From Mycobacterium shinjukuense (GTDB lineage: Bacteria; Actinomycetota; Actinomycetes; Mycobacteriales; Mycobacteriaceae), in assembly GCF_010730055.1 (NCBI RefSeq), contig NZ_AP022575.1:3720001-3784000 (forward strand): a DNA stretch of 64,000 nt. Direction: 5' to 3'. The notes beneath the pieces were generated by a model that had not been told where the DNA came from, ran no database searches, and worked only from the letters and a program-made list of their open reading frames with translations. Made by a program: the position numbers and the translations under genes. Shown here piece by piece: positions 26,487-38,606 of the stretch; position 1 is the first letter of the stretch, and each line of letters opens with the position of its first letter.

Positions 26487-27401
26487 CTAGCCGAAGGCAA
26501 CAGCAGCACCAACTGTTCCGATCCATGTCAGCGCCAACAGCTGCAACACCCGGTCGCGCAGCGCGATGTCCTCGGGCTCCCCGGCCAGCCCGCCGTCAAC
26601 GTCGACGGCGTAACGCAGGATCGCGATGGTGAACGGGATCATCGACACCACGAACCAGGACCCGCGGTAGCCGTCACGCTCGAATGCCCACAGCCCGTAA
26701 CACAACACCACCGCGGTGGCCGACAGTGTCCAGACGAATCGCAAATAGGTGCTGGTGTAGCTTTCCAGCGACTTGCGGATCGCCGCGCCGGTTCGCTCGG
26801 CCAGTTGCAGCTCGGCGTAGCGCTTGCCGGCCACCATGAACAGCGACCCGAACGCCATGGTCAGCAAGAACCACTTGGATAGCGGGATGTCGGCGGCCAC
26901 GCCGCCGGCGATGGCGCGGATCAGGTACGCCGACGACACGATGCAGATGTCGATCACCGCCTGGTGTTTGAGGCCGAAGCAATACCCCAGCTGGATGCCG
27001 ATGTACACGGCGATCACCAGCGCCAGATTCGGCGTCAGCGCCCAGGCACCGGCCAACGACGCCCCTGCCAACACCGCCGCCAGGCCGTAGGCCAGCCATT
27101 CGGGGACCACACCGGCCGCGATCGGCCGAAACCGCTTGGTGGGGTGCTCCCGGTCGGCTTCGACGTCGCGCACGTCGTTGATCAGATACACCGCGGAGGC
27201 CGCCAGGCTGAACACCGCGAAGGCCACCGACACCTTGGTCAGCACCTCGGCGTAGTCGTAGCGGACACCGCCGCCCAACGCGGCCAGCGGCGCGGCCAAC
27301 ACCAGCACGTTCTTCACCCACTGCCGGGGGCGCATCGCTTTGACCACCCCGACCACCAGGTTTGCCGGCGGTCCGGTCACGGGCACCACGTCGTCACTCA
27401 T
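26487..27401 (-). CDS. ubiA: Decaprenyl-phosphate phosphoribosyltransferase UbiA (Rv3806c homologue)
   Basis: Polytopic prenyltransferase of 304 residues that transfers phosphoribose from PRPP to decaprenyl phosphate, the first committed step towards the arabinose donor used by the Emb and Aft enzymes. The UbiA-fold aspartate motif NDVRDVEADREHP lies at about residues 60-75, followed by KRFRPIAAG, and a second conserved patch starts at DICIVSSAYLIRAIAGG. Eight or nine membrane helices are visible. The ATG at 27401 overlaps the TGA of the upstream phosphatase gene in ATGA. Mutations in this gene raise ethambutol resistance in M. tuberculosis. Confidence 0.96.
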   Translation of the reverse strand: MSDDVVPVTGPPANLVVGVVKAMRPRQWVKNVLVLAAPLAALGGGVRYDYAEVLTKVSVAFAVFSLAASAVYLINDVRDVEADREHPTKRFRPIAAGVVPEWLAYGLAAVLAGASLAGAWALTPNLALVIAVYIGIQLGYCFGLKHQAVIDICIVSSAYLIRAIAGGVAADIPLSKWFLLTMAFGSLFMVAGKRYAELQLAERTGAAIRKSLESYTSTYLRFVWTLSATAVVLCYGLWAFERDGYRGSWFVVSMIPFTIAILRYAVDVDGGLAGEPEDIALRDRVLQLLALTWIGTVGAAVAFG

Positions 27402-28007
27402 CCGGCCGCACCTCTCGTGTTCGGGGCCGTGTTCGGGCCGGCGGCGGGCTGAGCACCCCCGCGGCGGCGCACGTCCTGGTCGGGCATCCGGCCGTCGAGT
27501 GAGACGGCGAGGGCCGCGATCACGGCGCCGAGCGCAACACCGACCGCGACATCGCTGGGATAGTGCACCCCCAGCAGTATTCGCGACAGCGCCATCGGCG
27601 GCACCAGCGCCGCGGGCGCGGCCACCACGCTGCGCAACCCGGCGGCCCGGCCCATCAGGATGGCCGCGGCCGTGGTGGAGGTGGCGTGCGCCGACGGGAA
27701 GCTCAGCTGACTCGGCGTTCCGACGTTGACCGCGATCGCCGGATGGTGTGGACGCCGGCGCCGCACCAGCCGCTTGACCAGCACCGCGGCCGCGTGGGCG
27801 ACGACCGAGCCGGCCCCGGCCAGCAGCCACTCCCGGCGCCGACGGGGCACCAGGACCGCACCCAGCAGCGACACCGCCAGCCACCCGACGCTGTGCTCGC
27901 CGAAGTGGGACATGACGCGCGCGGTGGTCAGCACCCCGGGGCGATCGGCCAGCGCCGACTGGACGGCGACCATCGCGGCCACTTCGCCGCGCGGCGGCGC
28001 CGCCGGT

Positions 28008-28015
<8 letters not shown>
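27398..28015 (-). CDS. PAP2-family membrane phosphatase (Rv3807c homologue)
   Basis: Membrane phosphatase of 205 residues with the three PAP2 signature blocks in order: KRLVRRRRP, PSAHATS and SRILLGVHYPSD, giving the Lys, Arg, Ser, His and Asp of the acid phosphatase active site. Four or five membrane helices surround them. Placed between ubiA and glfT2, it is the candidate for dephosphorylating decaprenyl-phosphoryl-5-phosphoribose, the step after UbiA; this assignment is from context and family. The start overlaps the glfT2 end by 8 nt and the stop overlaps ubiA by 4 nt, so the cluster is translationally coupled. The C-terminal 30 residues are Pro/Ala-rich and probably disordered. Confidence 0.92.
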
Positions 28016-31297
<3,282 letters not shown>

Positions 31298-31419
31298 TCA
31301 CACCAATCACACTCGTACCATCGATCGGGTGGGGTTCCTGCCATGCACTCCGAAACACCCGGGCAGGCGGCTCGACACCCTGCACAGCCCATGTTGCGGC
31401 CCACATTGAGGAGACTTCC

Positions 31420-32355
31420 GTGCCGAACCGACGCCGACGCAAGCTCTCGACAGCCATCCGCGCGGTCGCCGCCCTGGCCGTTGCGAGTCCATGTGCCTAC
31501 TTTCTTGTCTACGAATCGACGGCCGGCAGCACACCACCGGTCGAACACCACGAGTTCACGCAGGCGGCCAACATCGCCGACCTGCCCAGCGAGCTGATTG
31601 GCGCGCTGTCGCAGGGGCTGTCGCAATTCGGGATCAACGTGCCGCCGGTGCCCGCCCTGGGCGGTAGCAGCGGTGCCAGCACCGGGCTGGGGACCGGTCC
31701 CGGCCTGGGGACCGGTCCCGGGTTGACAAGTCCAGGCCTGACGAGCCCCGGCCTCACCAGCCCCGGCCTGACCAGCCCGGGCCTGACCCCCACGTCGCCG
31801 GGGTCGCTTGCCACGCCGGGCACGCCGCTGCCGCCGATGCCGGGTGCCGAAGCCAACCCCGCGCTCACCAACCCCGCGCTGACCAGCCCCGCGGGCATCA
31901 CGCCCGGCCTCACCGGCCCGACGGGTTTGACGCCAGCCGGTGGCACCGGCGAGATCCCGATCACCTCGCCGGCCGGGTTGGACCCCGGTGTCGACGGCAC
32001 CTACCCGATCCTGGGTGATCCATCGCTGGGCGGTGGCACCGGTCTGTCGCCGGTCAGCCCGGCCAGCACGGCCAGCACCGGGGGCGGCGGGCTGGTCAAC
32101 GACCTGATACAGGCCGCCAACCAGCTGGGCGCCAGCCAGGCCATTGACCTGCTCAAGGGCCTGGTGATGCCGGCGATCATGCAGGGTGTGCAGAACGCCG
32201 GGGGCGCGGCCCCGCCGGCCGCACCAGCCGTTCCCGCGCCACCCGCGCCCGCCGGGGGCGCGCCGGCCGCGCCGGCACCGGCCGTGCACGCCGGCGCGGC
32301 GCCGGCACCGGCGGCGCCGGCACCCGCCGCCCCGGAACTCATCCCGGTCACCTAG
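31420..32355 (+). CDS. pirG: Exported repetitive protein Erp (PirG)
   Basis: Surface-exposed secreted protein of 311 residues needed for full virulence and envelope integrity in pathogenic mycobacteria. The GTG at 31420 follows GAGGAG with a 6-nt gap and gives PNRRRRKLSTAIRAVAALAVA, the expected signal sequence. Three parts are visible: a conserved N-terminal domain to about residue 85 (EHHEFTQAANIADLPSELIG), a central repeat region of PGLTS units, and a C-terminal domain with VNDLIQAANQLGASQAIDLL followed by an Ala/Pro-rich tail. The product is 27 residues longer than the 284 of M. tuberculosis, partly from extra GTGPGL units and a longer tail. The PGLTS number is known to vary between species. 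Confidence 0.95.
   Translation: MPNRRRRKLSTAIRAVAALAVASPCAYFLVYESTAGSTPPVEHHEFTQAANIADLPSELIGALSQGLSQFGINVPPVPALGGSSGASTGLGTGPGLGTGPGLTSPGLTSPGLTSPGLTSPGLTPTSPGSLATPGTPLPPMPGAEANPALTNPALTSPAGITPGLTGPTGLTPAGGTGEIPITSPAGLDPGVDGTYPILGDPSLGGGTGLSPVSPASTASTGGGGLVNDLIQAANQLGASQAIDLLKGLVMPAIMQGVQNAGGAAPPAAPAVPAPPAPAGGAPAAPAPAVHAGAAPAPAAPAPAAPELIPVT
31687..31788 (+). repeat. Tandem GTGPGL/PGLTS-coding repeats in pirG
   Basis: Two 18-nt units (CTGGGGACCGGTCCCGGC type, encoding LGTGPG) are followed by four or five 15-nt units of the type CTGACCAGCCCCGGC (LTSPG). Units differ at third codon positions (AGT/AGC, CCA/CCC, CTG/CTC), so the array is old enough to have drifted while the amino-acid repeat was kept. 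Confidence 0.85.
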
Positions 32356-32376
32356 CGCACCGCGAGCCTGTCACCT

Positions 32377-32449
32377 GACGACACCGCAGAGCCACCGCTG
32401 GACCGGATCCCGGCAACCCATCCAGCGACATTCCTCTGCGGTGTCGTCG
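32377..32449 (+). terminator. Two-step hairpin between pirG and csp
   Basis: Outer arms 32377-32391 (GACGACACCGCAGAG) and 32435-32449 pair perfectly (15 bp). Inner arms CGCTGGA (32396-32402) and TCCAGCG (32421-32427) pair inside, leaving an 18-nt loop. It begins 21 nt after the pirG stop, and CGGGATTTTC follows. Probably the pirG terminator, possibly a dispersed palindromic repeat. Confidence 0.65.
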
Positions 32450-32526
32450 ACGGGATTTTCCGCATGCGCCGCGCGCATCCCGTGTCGCCTCATACGAAAC
32501 ACTAGACACACACGTAACATCGATTG

Positions 32527-34182
32527 GTGCCATCTGGCCGCCGCACACCCACGATGTTGCTGACCGCCATCGCAGCAACGGTGTTCGTTGTCTTGTGGGC
32601 GCTGCACCGTCCCGCCGCCGGCGCCCAGCAGACACCGCAACCCGACGACACCAAACTCGCCGAGCGGCCGCTGATCGGGCTCGGCGGCGGCATCACCGTC
32701 CGCGAACTCACTCAGGACACACCGTTCTCCTTGGTTGCGTTGACCGGCGACCTGGCCGGCACCTCTACCCGGGTGCGCGCCCAGCGCCCCGACGGATCCT
32801 GGGGACCCTGGTACCAGGCCGAGTACCAAGCCTCAGCGCCGGACGCGGGCACGGCCGCTGCGGCGGAGGGCGGTGAGCCGGCAATGGGTCCGCGCAGCAC
32901 CGACCCGGTCTTCGTGGGCACCACGACGACCGTGCAGCTCGCGGTCACCCGCCCGATCGATGCCCCGGTGACCCAGCCACCGCCAGGCGGCACGACCGAG
33001 GGCAGCCGAGGCGGTCTTGGCTACCGGCCCGCCACCAAGGAACGGCCCTTCGGGCAGAACATCTCCGCGATCCTCATCTCGCCGCCGCGGGCGCCGGCCG
33101 GTACCCAGTGGACGCCGCCGACCGGTGTCACCATGCCCGGCCAGGCCCCGCCCATCATCGGCCGCGCGGAATGGGGTGCCGACGAGTCGCTGCGATGCGG
33201 TAGCCCACAGTACGACCGTAAGGTTCGCGCCGCGGTGCTGCACCACACCGCGGGCAGCAACGACTATTCACCGTTGGAGTCGGCGGGGATCGTCAAGGCC
33301 ATCTACACCTACCACAGCAAGACCCTGGGTTGGTGCGACATCGCCTACAACGCACTGGTCGACAAGTACGGCCAGGTGTTCGAGGGCAGCGCCGGCGGAC
33401 TCACCAAGGCGGTCGAAGGGTTCCACACCGGCGGATTCAACCGCGACACCTGGGGCGTGGCGATGATCGGCAATTTCGACGACACACCGCCCACGCCCGT
33501 GCAGCTGCGCACCGTCGGCCGGCTGCTCGGCTGGCGGCTGGGGCTAGACGACGTCGACCCGAAGAGCACGGTGGACCTGGAGTCGGAGGGCGGTTCCTAC
33601 ACCACCTTCTCCGGCGGAGCCATCGCGAAGTTGCCCGCCATCTTCACCCACCGCGACGTCGGCAAAACCGACTGTCCCGGTAACGCCGGCTATGCACTGA
33701 TGGACGAGATCCGCGACATCGCAGCACATTTCAACGATCCGCCGGAGGAGCTGATCAAGGCGCTGGAGGGCGGCGCGATCTACCAGCGCTGGCAGCAGCT
33801 GGGCGGGATGAACAGCGTGCTGGGTCCGCCGACCTCACCGGAGTCAGACGCCGAGGGCGGGGGGAGATACGCCACCTTCGCCAAGGGCGCCATGTACTGG
33901 TCTGCGGTCACCGGCGCCCAACCGGTCACCGGCGCGATCTATGACGCCTGGGCCCGGCTGAGCTATGAACGCGGTCCGCTCGGGCTGCCCACCAGCGCCG
34001 AGATCCAGGAGCCGCTGTGGATCACGCAGAACTTCCAGCACGGAACGTTGAACTTCGAACGGCTCACCGGCAATGTCACCGAGGTCGTCGACGGGATCAC
34101 CACGCCGTTGGCGACACAACCTCCCAGCGGCCCGACGGTGCCGCCCGAGCATTTCTCGCTGCCCACCCATCCCATCCCCTGA
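32527..34182 (+). CDS. csp: Secreted PGRP-type amidase homologue with LGFP repeats (Csp/Ami3-like)
   Basis: Exported protein of 551 residues. The GTG at 32527 lies 6 nt after a TAACAT -10-like element, with no ribosome-binding site, so the mRNA may be leaderless. The signal peptide (TMLLTAIAATVFVVLWALHRPAAGAQ) is followed by a beta-rich region (about residues 45-200) and an amidase_2/PGRP domain. VLHHTAGSNDYSP, the YNALVDKYGQVFEG strand and THRDVGKTDCPG give the two His and one Cys that bind Zn. The tail has two LGFP-type repeats (YQRWQQLGGMNSVLGPPTS and YDAWARLSYERGPLGLPTS), which anchor to arabinogalactan or peptidoglycan in Actinobacteria. Peptidoglycan amidase activity is predicted from complete Zn ligands, not proven. 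It matches Rv3811. Confidence 0.92.
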   Translation: MPSGRRTPTMLLTAIAATVFVVLWALHRPAAGAQQTPQPDDTKLAERPLIGLGGGITVRELTQDTPFSLVALTGDLAGTSTRVRAQRPDGSWGPWYQAEYQASAPDAGTAAAAEGGEPAMGPRSTDPVFVGTTTTVQLAVTRPIDAPVTQPPPGGTTEGSRGGLGYRPATKERPFGQNISAILISPPRAPAGTQWTPPTGVTMPGQAPPIIGRAEWGADESLRCGSPQYDRKVRAAVLHHTAGSNDYSPLESAGIVKAIYTYHSKTLGWCDIAYNALVDKYGQVFEGSAGGLTKAVEGFHTGGFNRDTWGVAMIGNFDDTPPTPVQLRTVGRLLGWRLGLDDVDPKSTVDLESEGGSYTTFSGGAIAKLPAIFTHRDVGKTDCPGNAGYALMDEIRDIAAHFNDPPEELIKALEGGAIYQRWQQLGGMNSVLGPPTSPESDAEGGGRYATFAKGAMYWSAVTGAQPVTGAIYDAWARLSYERGPLGLPTSAEIQEPLWITQNFQHGTLNFERLTGNVTEVVDGITTPLATQPPSGPTVPPEHFSLPTHPIP

Positions 34183-34202
34183 CTAGTCTTAAAGCCCCTC
34201 GC

Positions 34203-34258
34203 CGACTGTGAATCTGACAACGCAACAGGCCGCTGCGGCGTCGTCAGATTCACAATCG
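34203..34258. repeat. 21-bp inverted repeat between csp and the PE-like hydrolase gene
   Basis: Arms 34203-34223 (CGACTGTGAATCTGACAACGC) and 34238-34258 pair with two mismatches across a 14-nt loop. It starts 20 nt after the csp stop. It may terminate csp, and its right edge is 32 bp before the shortened PE-like gene. It does not resemble the CAGACG-type palindromes elsewhere in the window. Confidence 0.7.
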
Positions 34259-34290
34259 CGGCGCGCTCAGCTCTGACGGGCCACCATTCC

Positions 34291-35697
34291 GTGGCAGCCC
34301 CGAGTGTCGCAGAGGCGATCGAGGCGGCCACCGCCGCGGCGGCGCCCTCCACGACGGGGGTGGTCGCGGCGGCCGGCGATGAGGTGTGGGCGGCCATCGC
34401 GGGTTTATTCGGCAGCTACGCCCAAGAGTTTCAGACGCTGACCGCGCAGGCGACGCTGTTTCACGACCAGTTCGTCCGTGCGTTGAGGGCGGCCGGGGCG
34501 GCGTATGCGGCCGCCGAGGCCGCGAACGTGTCGCCGCTGCGGTCGCTGCTGTCACCGGCCGAGAGTCCGGGGATTTTGCCACCCCTTGAGCGGCTGCTGG
34601 GGCGTCCGCTGCTGGTGAGCGGCGCCGCGGGCACCGGGGCCACCGGCCCCGCGCAGCCCAGCACGCTGCTCGGCACCGCCACCAACGAGGCAGGTCTCGG
34701 CGGGGCGGTTACCTACGCAGCCACCGAAGCCCTCGCCGCCCCGCCCACCAACGGGGTGACCGGAGTCAAGTCGGGGTTCTCCTTCCTGCAAATTCCGATC
34801 GGCCCGTCCTCCTTCCTGGGCCTAACGATTCCCCAGTTCAACTACCCCGCCCCGGCACACTGGTACTTCCCGACGCAGGCGGACGGTTCGATGAACGCCA
34901 CCGGTGTCATCTATCTGCAGCACGGCTTCGGGGCAATAGGTTGGTTCTACGAGCCGCTGGCCATCCAGCTGGCGCAGCAGACCAACAGCGTCGTGGTCGT
35001 GCCCACCGTGCCGTCAATCCCGTTGCCGTTCGGCGCCTGGATAGGCGGCGCGCAGATGCAGCAGGGTGTCGCCGCGTTGTTCCTCGGCAGCCAGCCGGCG
35101 CTGAACGTCAGCGCGAACCAGGCCGGTTACCAGGGCACGCTACCGGAGGACTTCATCTTGTCCGGACACTCCGCCGGCGGGGGCCTCGCGACGATCGCCG
35201 GCGGCAATTACATCGCGGCCATCGGGGCGAACCCCGCCGACAACAACCTTCTCGGCGTGCTGATGTTCGACGGGGTCGCATCCAATTCCGCGGCCTTCGG
35301 GAGCGCGGTAGCCAGCCTGCAGACGTTGAGTGTCCCCGTCTATGTGGTGGCCGCGCCGCCCCAGCCATGGAACGCTTTCGGCGCCACCACCAATCAACTG
35401 GTCAGTCTGTACCCCGGGCAGTTCGTCGGGATCGAGATCGTCAACGGCTCGCATGTCGACTCAATGCTGGGCGGAAAACCCATCATCGACGTCGCGGCCC
35501 AGCTATTGACCGGGTTCTCCCCGCCCGGCGCCACCGCGGCGGTGTACACCCTGTCCTCGGGCTGGATCAACGACATCTACGCCGGGGCGGGCCCGACCAA
35601 CCCGATCTATGGCGTCTACGGGCCCACCGGTGGCTACGTGACGCCCGGCGGTCAAGCGATCATCCTGGGCCAGGCCGGCGGGGTCGTACTGCCGTAG
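34291..35697 (+). CDS. PE-like protein with C-terminal alpha/beta hydrolase; start of the PE domain missing
   Basis: From the GTG at 34291 the product is 468 residues. Residues 5-85 align with the second and third helices of a PE domain (AEAIEAATAAAAPSTTGVVAAAGDEVW..FGSYAQEFQ), but the usual first 25 or so residues (MSFVxxxPE...) are absent and no in-frame start lies further upstream. The second part is an alpha/beta hydrolase: VIYLQHGFGA (oxyanion region), GHSAGGG with nucleophile Ser294, FDGVASN (acid) and NGSHVDSM (His). The family is typical of PE/PPE-linked lipases and esterases of slow-growing mycobacteria. Without the first helix, ESX-5 export as a PE/PPE pair is doubtful. It lies directly before the PE_PGRS62 homologue. 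Confidence 0.8.
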   Translation: MAAPSVAEAIEAATAAAAPSTTGVVAAAGDEVWAAIAGLFGSYAQEFQTLTAQATLFHDQFVRALRAAGAAYAAAEAANVSPLRSLLSPAESPGILPPLERLLGRPLLVSGAAGTGATGPAQPSTLLGTATNEAGLGGAVTYAATEALAAPPTNGVTGVKSGFSFLQIPIGPSSFLGLTIPQFNYPAPAHWYFPTQADGSMNATGVIYLQHGFGAIGWFYEPLAIQLAQQTNSVVVVPTVPSIPLPFGAWIGGAQMQQGVAALFLGSQPALNVSANQAGYQGTLPEDFILSGHSAGGGLATIAGGNYIAAIGANPADNNLLGVLMFDGVASNSAAFGSAVASLQTLSVPVYVVAAPPQPWNAFGATTNQLVSLYPGQFVGIEIVNGSHVDSMLGGKPIIDVAAQLLTGFSPPGATAAVYTLSSGWINDIYAGAGPTNPIYGVYGPTGGYVTPGGQAIILGQAGGVVLP

Positions 35698-35872
35698 TTG
35701 GAGCACCGCAACGGCTGCCGATCCGAAACGGGGTTTTGAACCACGGTTATGCAAGTTGTCTTTGCGAAGCGGCCAAATTGCAGCAAAGTGTTGCGCCGAA
35801 TCCCCGGCGGCGCGGGGACGCCCGCTACTACGCTCCACTCACCGGGCAGTGAGATCTCGAGAGGAAATGACC

Positions 35873-37483
35873 GTGTCGTTCGTGGTCACGGCACCTGAGG
35901 CGATAGCGGACGCGGCGAGGAATCTGGTAGGCATCGGCTCCACGGTTCGGGAGGCCACCGCGGCGGCCGCGGGCCCCACGACCGGGATCGCGGCCGCCGC
36001 CGCCGACGAGGTGTCGACCGCTATCTCCCGGCTGTTCGGCACCTTCGGCCAGGAATTCCAGGCGGTCAGCGCCCAAGCGGCGGCGTTTCATGCCGAGTTC
36101 GTCCGCCTGCTCAACGGTGGGGCGGCGGCGTATCTGGGCGCCGAGATCGCCAACGCCGGGCAGGCCCTGACCCACGGCAGCGCGGCCGCGTTGCTGTCCA
36201 GCCAGGTCGAGGCGGGTGCGACGGCCGTGTCCGGGGCCGTCGCGAGCGTGCCCGGGCTGCAGGGGCTCAACACGACCTCGCCGCCGGGGCTGTGGACGCC
36301 CGGCGCGGCCGCGGTCGCCGCCGTTCCGGGCGGCGCGTACGGGCAACTCGTCGTCAACACGGCCACCAACCTGCAAGCCCTCGGCAATGCCTGGGCCGCC
36401 CACCCGTTTCCCTTCCTGAGTCAGGTCCTCGCCAACCAGCTGGGTTATTGGCAGCAGATCGCCGCCGCGATGGCCGGTGCCATCCAGAACTTGCCCGCCA
36501 GCTTGGCGAACGTGCCGGCGGCCATCCAGGCCGGCATCCAGCAGCTGTTGGCGTTCAACTGGGCCTATTACATCCAACAGTTCATCAGCACCCAGATCGG
36601 CTTCGCCCAGCTGTTTGGCGCCACGCTCAACCACGCGGTCACCGGCCTGGTGGCCGGGCTGCCCAATTTTGGGGCCGGGCTCGAGTTGGCGTTTCAACAG
36701 CTCTTGGTGGGCAATTACTACGGCGCGGTCACCGACCTGGGGCAGGCCTTCGCCAATCTGTTGGTCACCGGGGCCGACACCAGCAACGTAACGATCACCG
36801 TGCAGAATCTCACGGTCATCATCACGGCCAAACCCGTGCTGCTCGGCCCGCTGGGTGATCTGTTCACCCTGATGAACATTCCTGGACAAGAGGCGCAGTA
36901 CTTCACCAACCTGATGCCGCCCTCGATTCCCAGGCAGATGGCGCAGAACTTCACCAACGTGCTCAATACGCTGACGACCCCCAGCATTTCAGCAACCGTC
37001 ACAATACCGGTGCTAAACCCCTCGGCCGGAACACTGAGTACCTTCTTCGGGTTGCCGTTGGTGCTCACCTATGGCGCAGCGGGTCCGCCGTTCGCCACCC
37101 TGAACGCGCTCGCAAGCAGCGCGGAAGTGTTCAACCAGGCCCTGGCGACCGGGAACGTGTTAGGAGCGGCCGGCGTACTCATCGATGCTCCAGCCGTCGC
37201 ACTCAACGGCTTCCTGAACGGAAACACCCCCATCGATATGACGATATTGGTGCCAACGGGTCTGCCAAACGGTTTGCCCCAAACCGTAGCGATCATTCTG
37301 CACATGCCCTTCGACGGGATTCTCGTTCCGCCCCACCCCATCACGGCAACGATCGACCCCCATCTCAGTGGTGTTAACCCGATCAACGTCACCATCTTCG
37401 GCACGCCCTTCTCAGGACTGGTGCCGCTGTTCGTCAACTACATCCCCCAACAGCTCGCCCTGGCGATCAAGCCCGCGGGATAG
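35873..37483 (+). CDS. PE_PGRS62: PE-family protein, PE_PGRS62 (Rv3812) homologue
   Basis: PE protein of 536 residues. The start is set at the GTG at 35873, giving the canonical MSFVVTAPEA; GAGAGGAA lies just upstream and an ATG at 35867 would add two residues. The PE domain covers residues 1-95, with the PE motif at 8-9 and a YAAE-like tail YLGAEIANAG. The rest matches the unique C-terminal domain of M. tuberculosis PE_PGRS62 (YWQQIAAAMAGAIQNLPA, AKPVLLGPLGDLFTLMNIP, HMPFDGILVPPHPITATI, NYIPQQLALAIKPAG) and has no Gly-Ala PGRS array. About 30 extra residues lie between the PE domain and this region compared with the 504-residue M. tuberculosis protein. Probably surface-exposed through ESX-5; function unknown. 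Confidence 0.92.
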   Translation: MSFVVTAPEAIADAARNLVGIGSTVREATAAAAGPTTGIAAAAADEVSTAISRLFGTFGQEFQAVSAQAAAFHAEFVRLLNGGAAAYLGAEIANAGQALTHGSAAALLSSQVEAGATAVSGAVASVPGLQGLNTTSPPGLWTPGAAAVAAVPGGAYGQLVVNTATNLQALGNAWAAHPFPFLSQVLANQLGYWQQIAAAMAGAIQNLPASLANVPAAIQAGIQQLLAFNWAYYIQQFISTQIGFAQLFGATLNHAVTGLVAGLPNFGAGLELAFQQLLVGNYYGAVTDLGQAFANLLVTGADTSNVTITVQNLTVIITAKPVLLGPLGDLFTLMNIPGQEAQYFTNLMPPSIPRQMAQNFTNVLNTLTTPSISATVTIPVLNPSAGTLSTFFGLPLVLTYGAAGPPFATLNALASSAEVFNQALATGNVLGAAGVLIDAPAVALNGFLNGNTPIDMTILVPTGLPNGLPQTVAIILHMPFDGILVPPHPITATIDPHLSGVNPINVTIFGTPFSGLVPLFVNYIPQQLALAIKPAG

Positions 37484-37771
37484 CCGCGCCGGGGCGCGGT
37501 CACAGGATCGCGACCGCGACCACCAACCCGAGCGCGAACTGGGCCGCCGCCACGACGCGCGCCTCGTAGCTGAACTCGTCGGCGCGGAACAACGCGGCCA
37601 TGTCGATGCCGATGACCAGGGTCGCGATCCTCATCATCACGACCTGGGCGGCGATCCCGACCAGTCGGGTGCAGCGCCACGAGGGTCGTCGTCATCGACG
37701 ATCAACACCTTTCGTTGCAAGAGAATTCGGTGTGGCAGAAGTGCCGCGCCTCATTGGCGCCGCGTTCGCGG

Positions 37772-38593
37772 TCAGGCCCACCAACGCTCCAGCACCCGGG
37801 CCACGCCGTCCTCACTGTTGGGCGCGGTGACCTCGTCGGCGGCCGCCAGCGCGTCGGGATGCGCGTTACCCATCGCCACGCCATGGCCGGCCCGCAGCAA
37901 CATCGGCACGTCATTGGGCATGTCGCCGAAGGCCACCACGTCGGCCTCACCGATCCCCAGCGGCCGGGCGATCTCGTCCACCCCGGTGGCCTTGCTGATA
38001 CCCAGCGCCACGATCTCCACCAAGCCGTTGTTGGTGGAGTAGGTGATGTCGCCCTCGAAGCCGACGTGTTTGGCCAGCACGGCCGCCATCTCGGCGCTGC
38101 TGGCGCCGGCTCGACGGATCAGCAGCTTGATGGCCGGCGCGCTGAGCAGGTCCTCCCGGGACACCTCGGTGTTATCCGGGTTGAGCCAGGCGTGCTCGTA
38201 GCCCGGGGAGCTGACGAACTGGGGGGTCGCGGTGTCGTGCGCGCGTTCGCCGATGCGCTCGACGGCCAGCCCGACACCGGGGATCACGCGCGTCGCGATC
38301 TCCGCCAATTGCGCCAGCACGTCGACGGACAGCGTGTGCGCCGACACCACCCGATCGGTGGCGGGATCGTAGATGACGGCGCCATTGGCGCACACCGCCA
38401 TCGGGGCAAACCCGAGCGCGTCGACCACCGGCCGCACCCAGCGCGGCGGGCGACCGGTAGCCAGGACGAACGCCGCACCGCCGGCGACCGCGGCATGCAC
38501 GGCGTCACGAGTTCGCGGGGTGACGGTTTCATCGTCGTCGAACAGGGTGCCGTCGACGTCACACGCGATCAGCCCCGGCGGGGACGGCTTCAT
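37772..38593 (-). CDS. HAD superfamily (Cof-type, class IIB) phosphatase, Rv3813c homologue
   Basis: Cytosolic haloacid dehalogenase-type phosphatase of 273 residues. Motif I is ACDVDGTLFD at residues 10-19 with the nucleophilic Asp; motif II is ATGRPPRW; a C2B cap domain spans about residues 85-200; Lys of the AIKLLIRR segment lies in motif III; motif IV is VVAFGDMPNDVPML with the Mg-binding Asp pair. The Cof-like group acts on sugar phosphates, phosphorylated cofactors or similar small molecules, and the substrate cannot be read from sequence. It is the last gene of a minus-strand group with three acyltransferases, 13 nt after the nearest one, which suggests co-transcription. Confidence 0.9.
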   Translation of the reverse strand: MKPSPPGLIACDVDGTLFDDDETVTPRTRDAVHAAVAGGAAFVLATGRPPRWVRPVVDALGFAPMAVCANGAVIYDPATDRVVSAHTLSVDVLAQLAEIATRVIPGVGLAVERIGERAHDTATPQFVSSPGYEHAWLNPDNTEVSREDLLSAPAIKLLIRRAGASSAEMAAVLAKHVGFEGDITYSTNNGLVEIVALGISKATGVDEIARPLGIGEADVVAFGDMPNDVPMLLRAGHGVAMGNAHPDALAAADEVTAPNSEDGVARVLERWWA

Positions 38594-38606
38594 ACTGGGC
38601 AGGCGG

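Noticed and set aside
35873..37483. PGRS Gly-Ala repeat domain
   Set aside because: Although homologous to PE_PGRS62, the translation contains no GGA/GGX array; the name is historical.
37500..37640. 45-residue hydrophobic minus-strand frame after the PE_PGRS62 homologue
   Set aside because: It encodes a membrane-like peptide (MMRIATLVIGIDMAALFRAD...) but has no convincing ribosome-binding site or homologue; it may be a remnant, not a supported gene.
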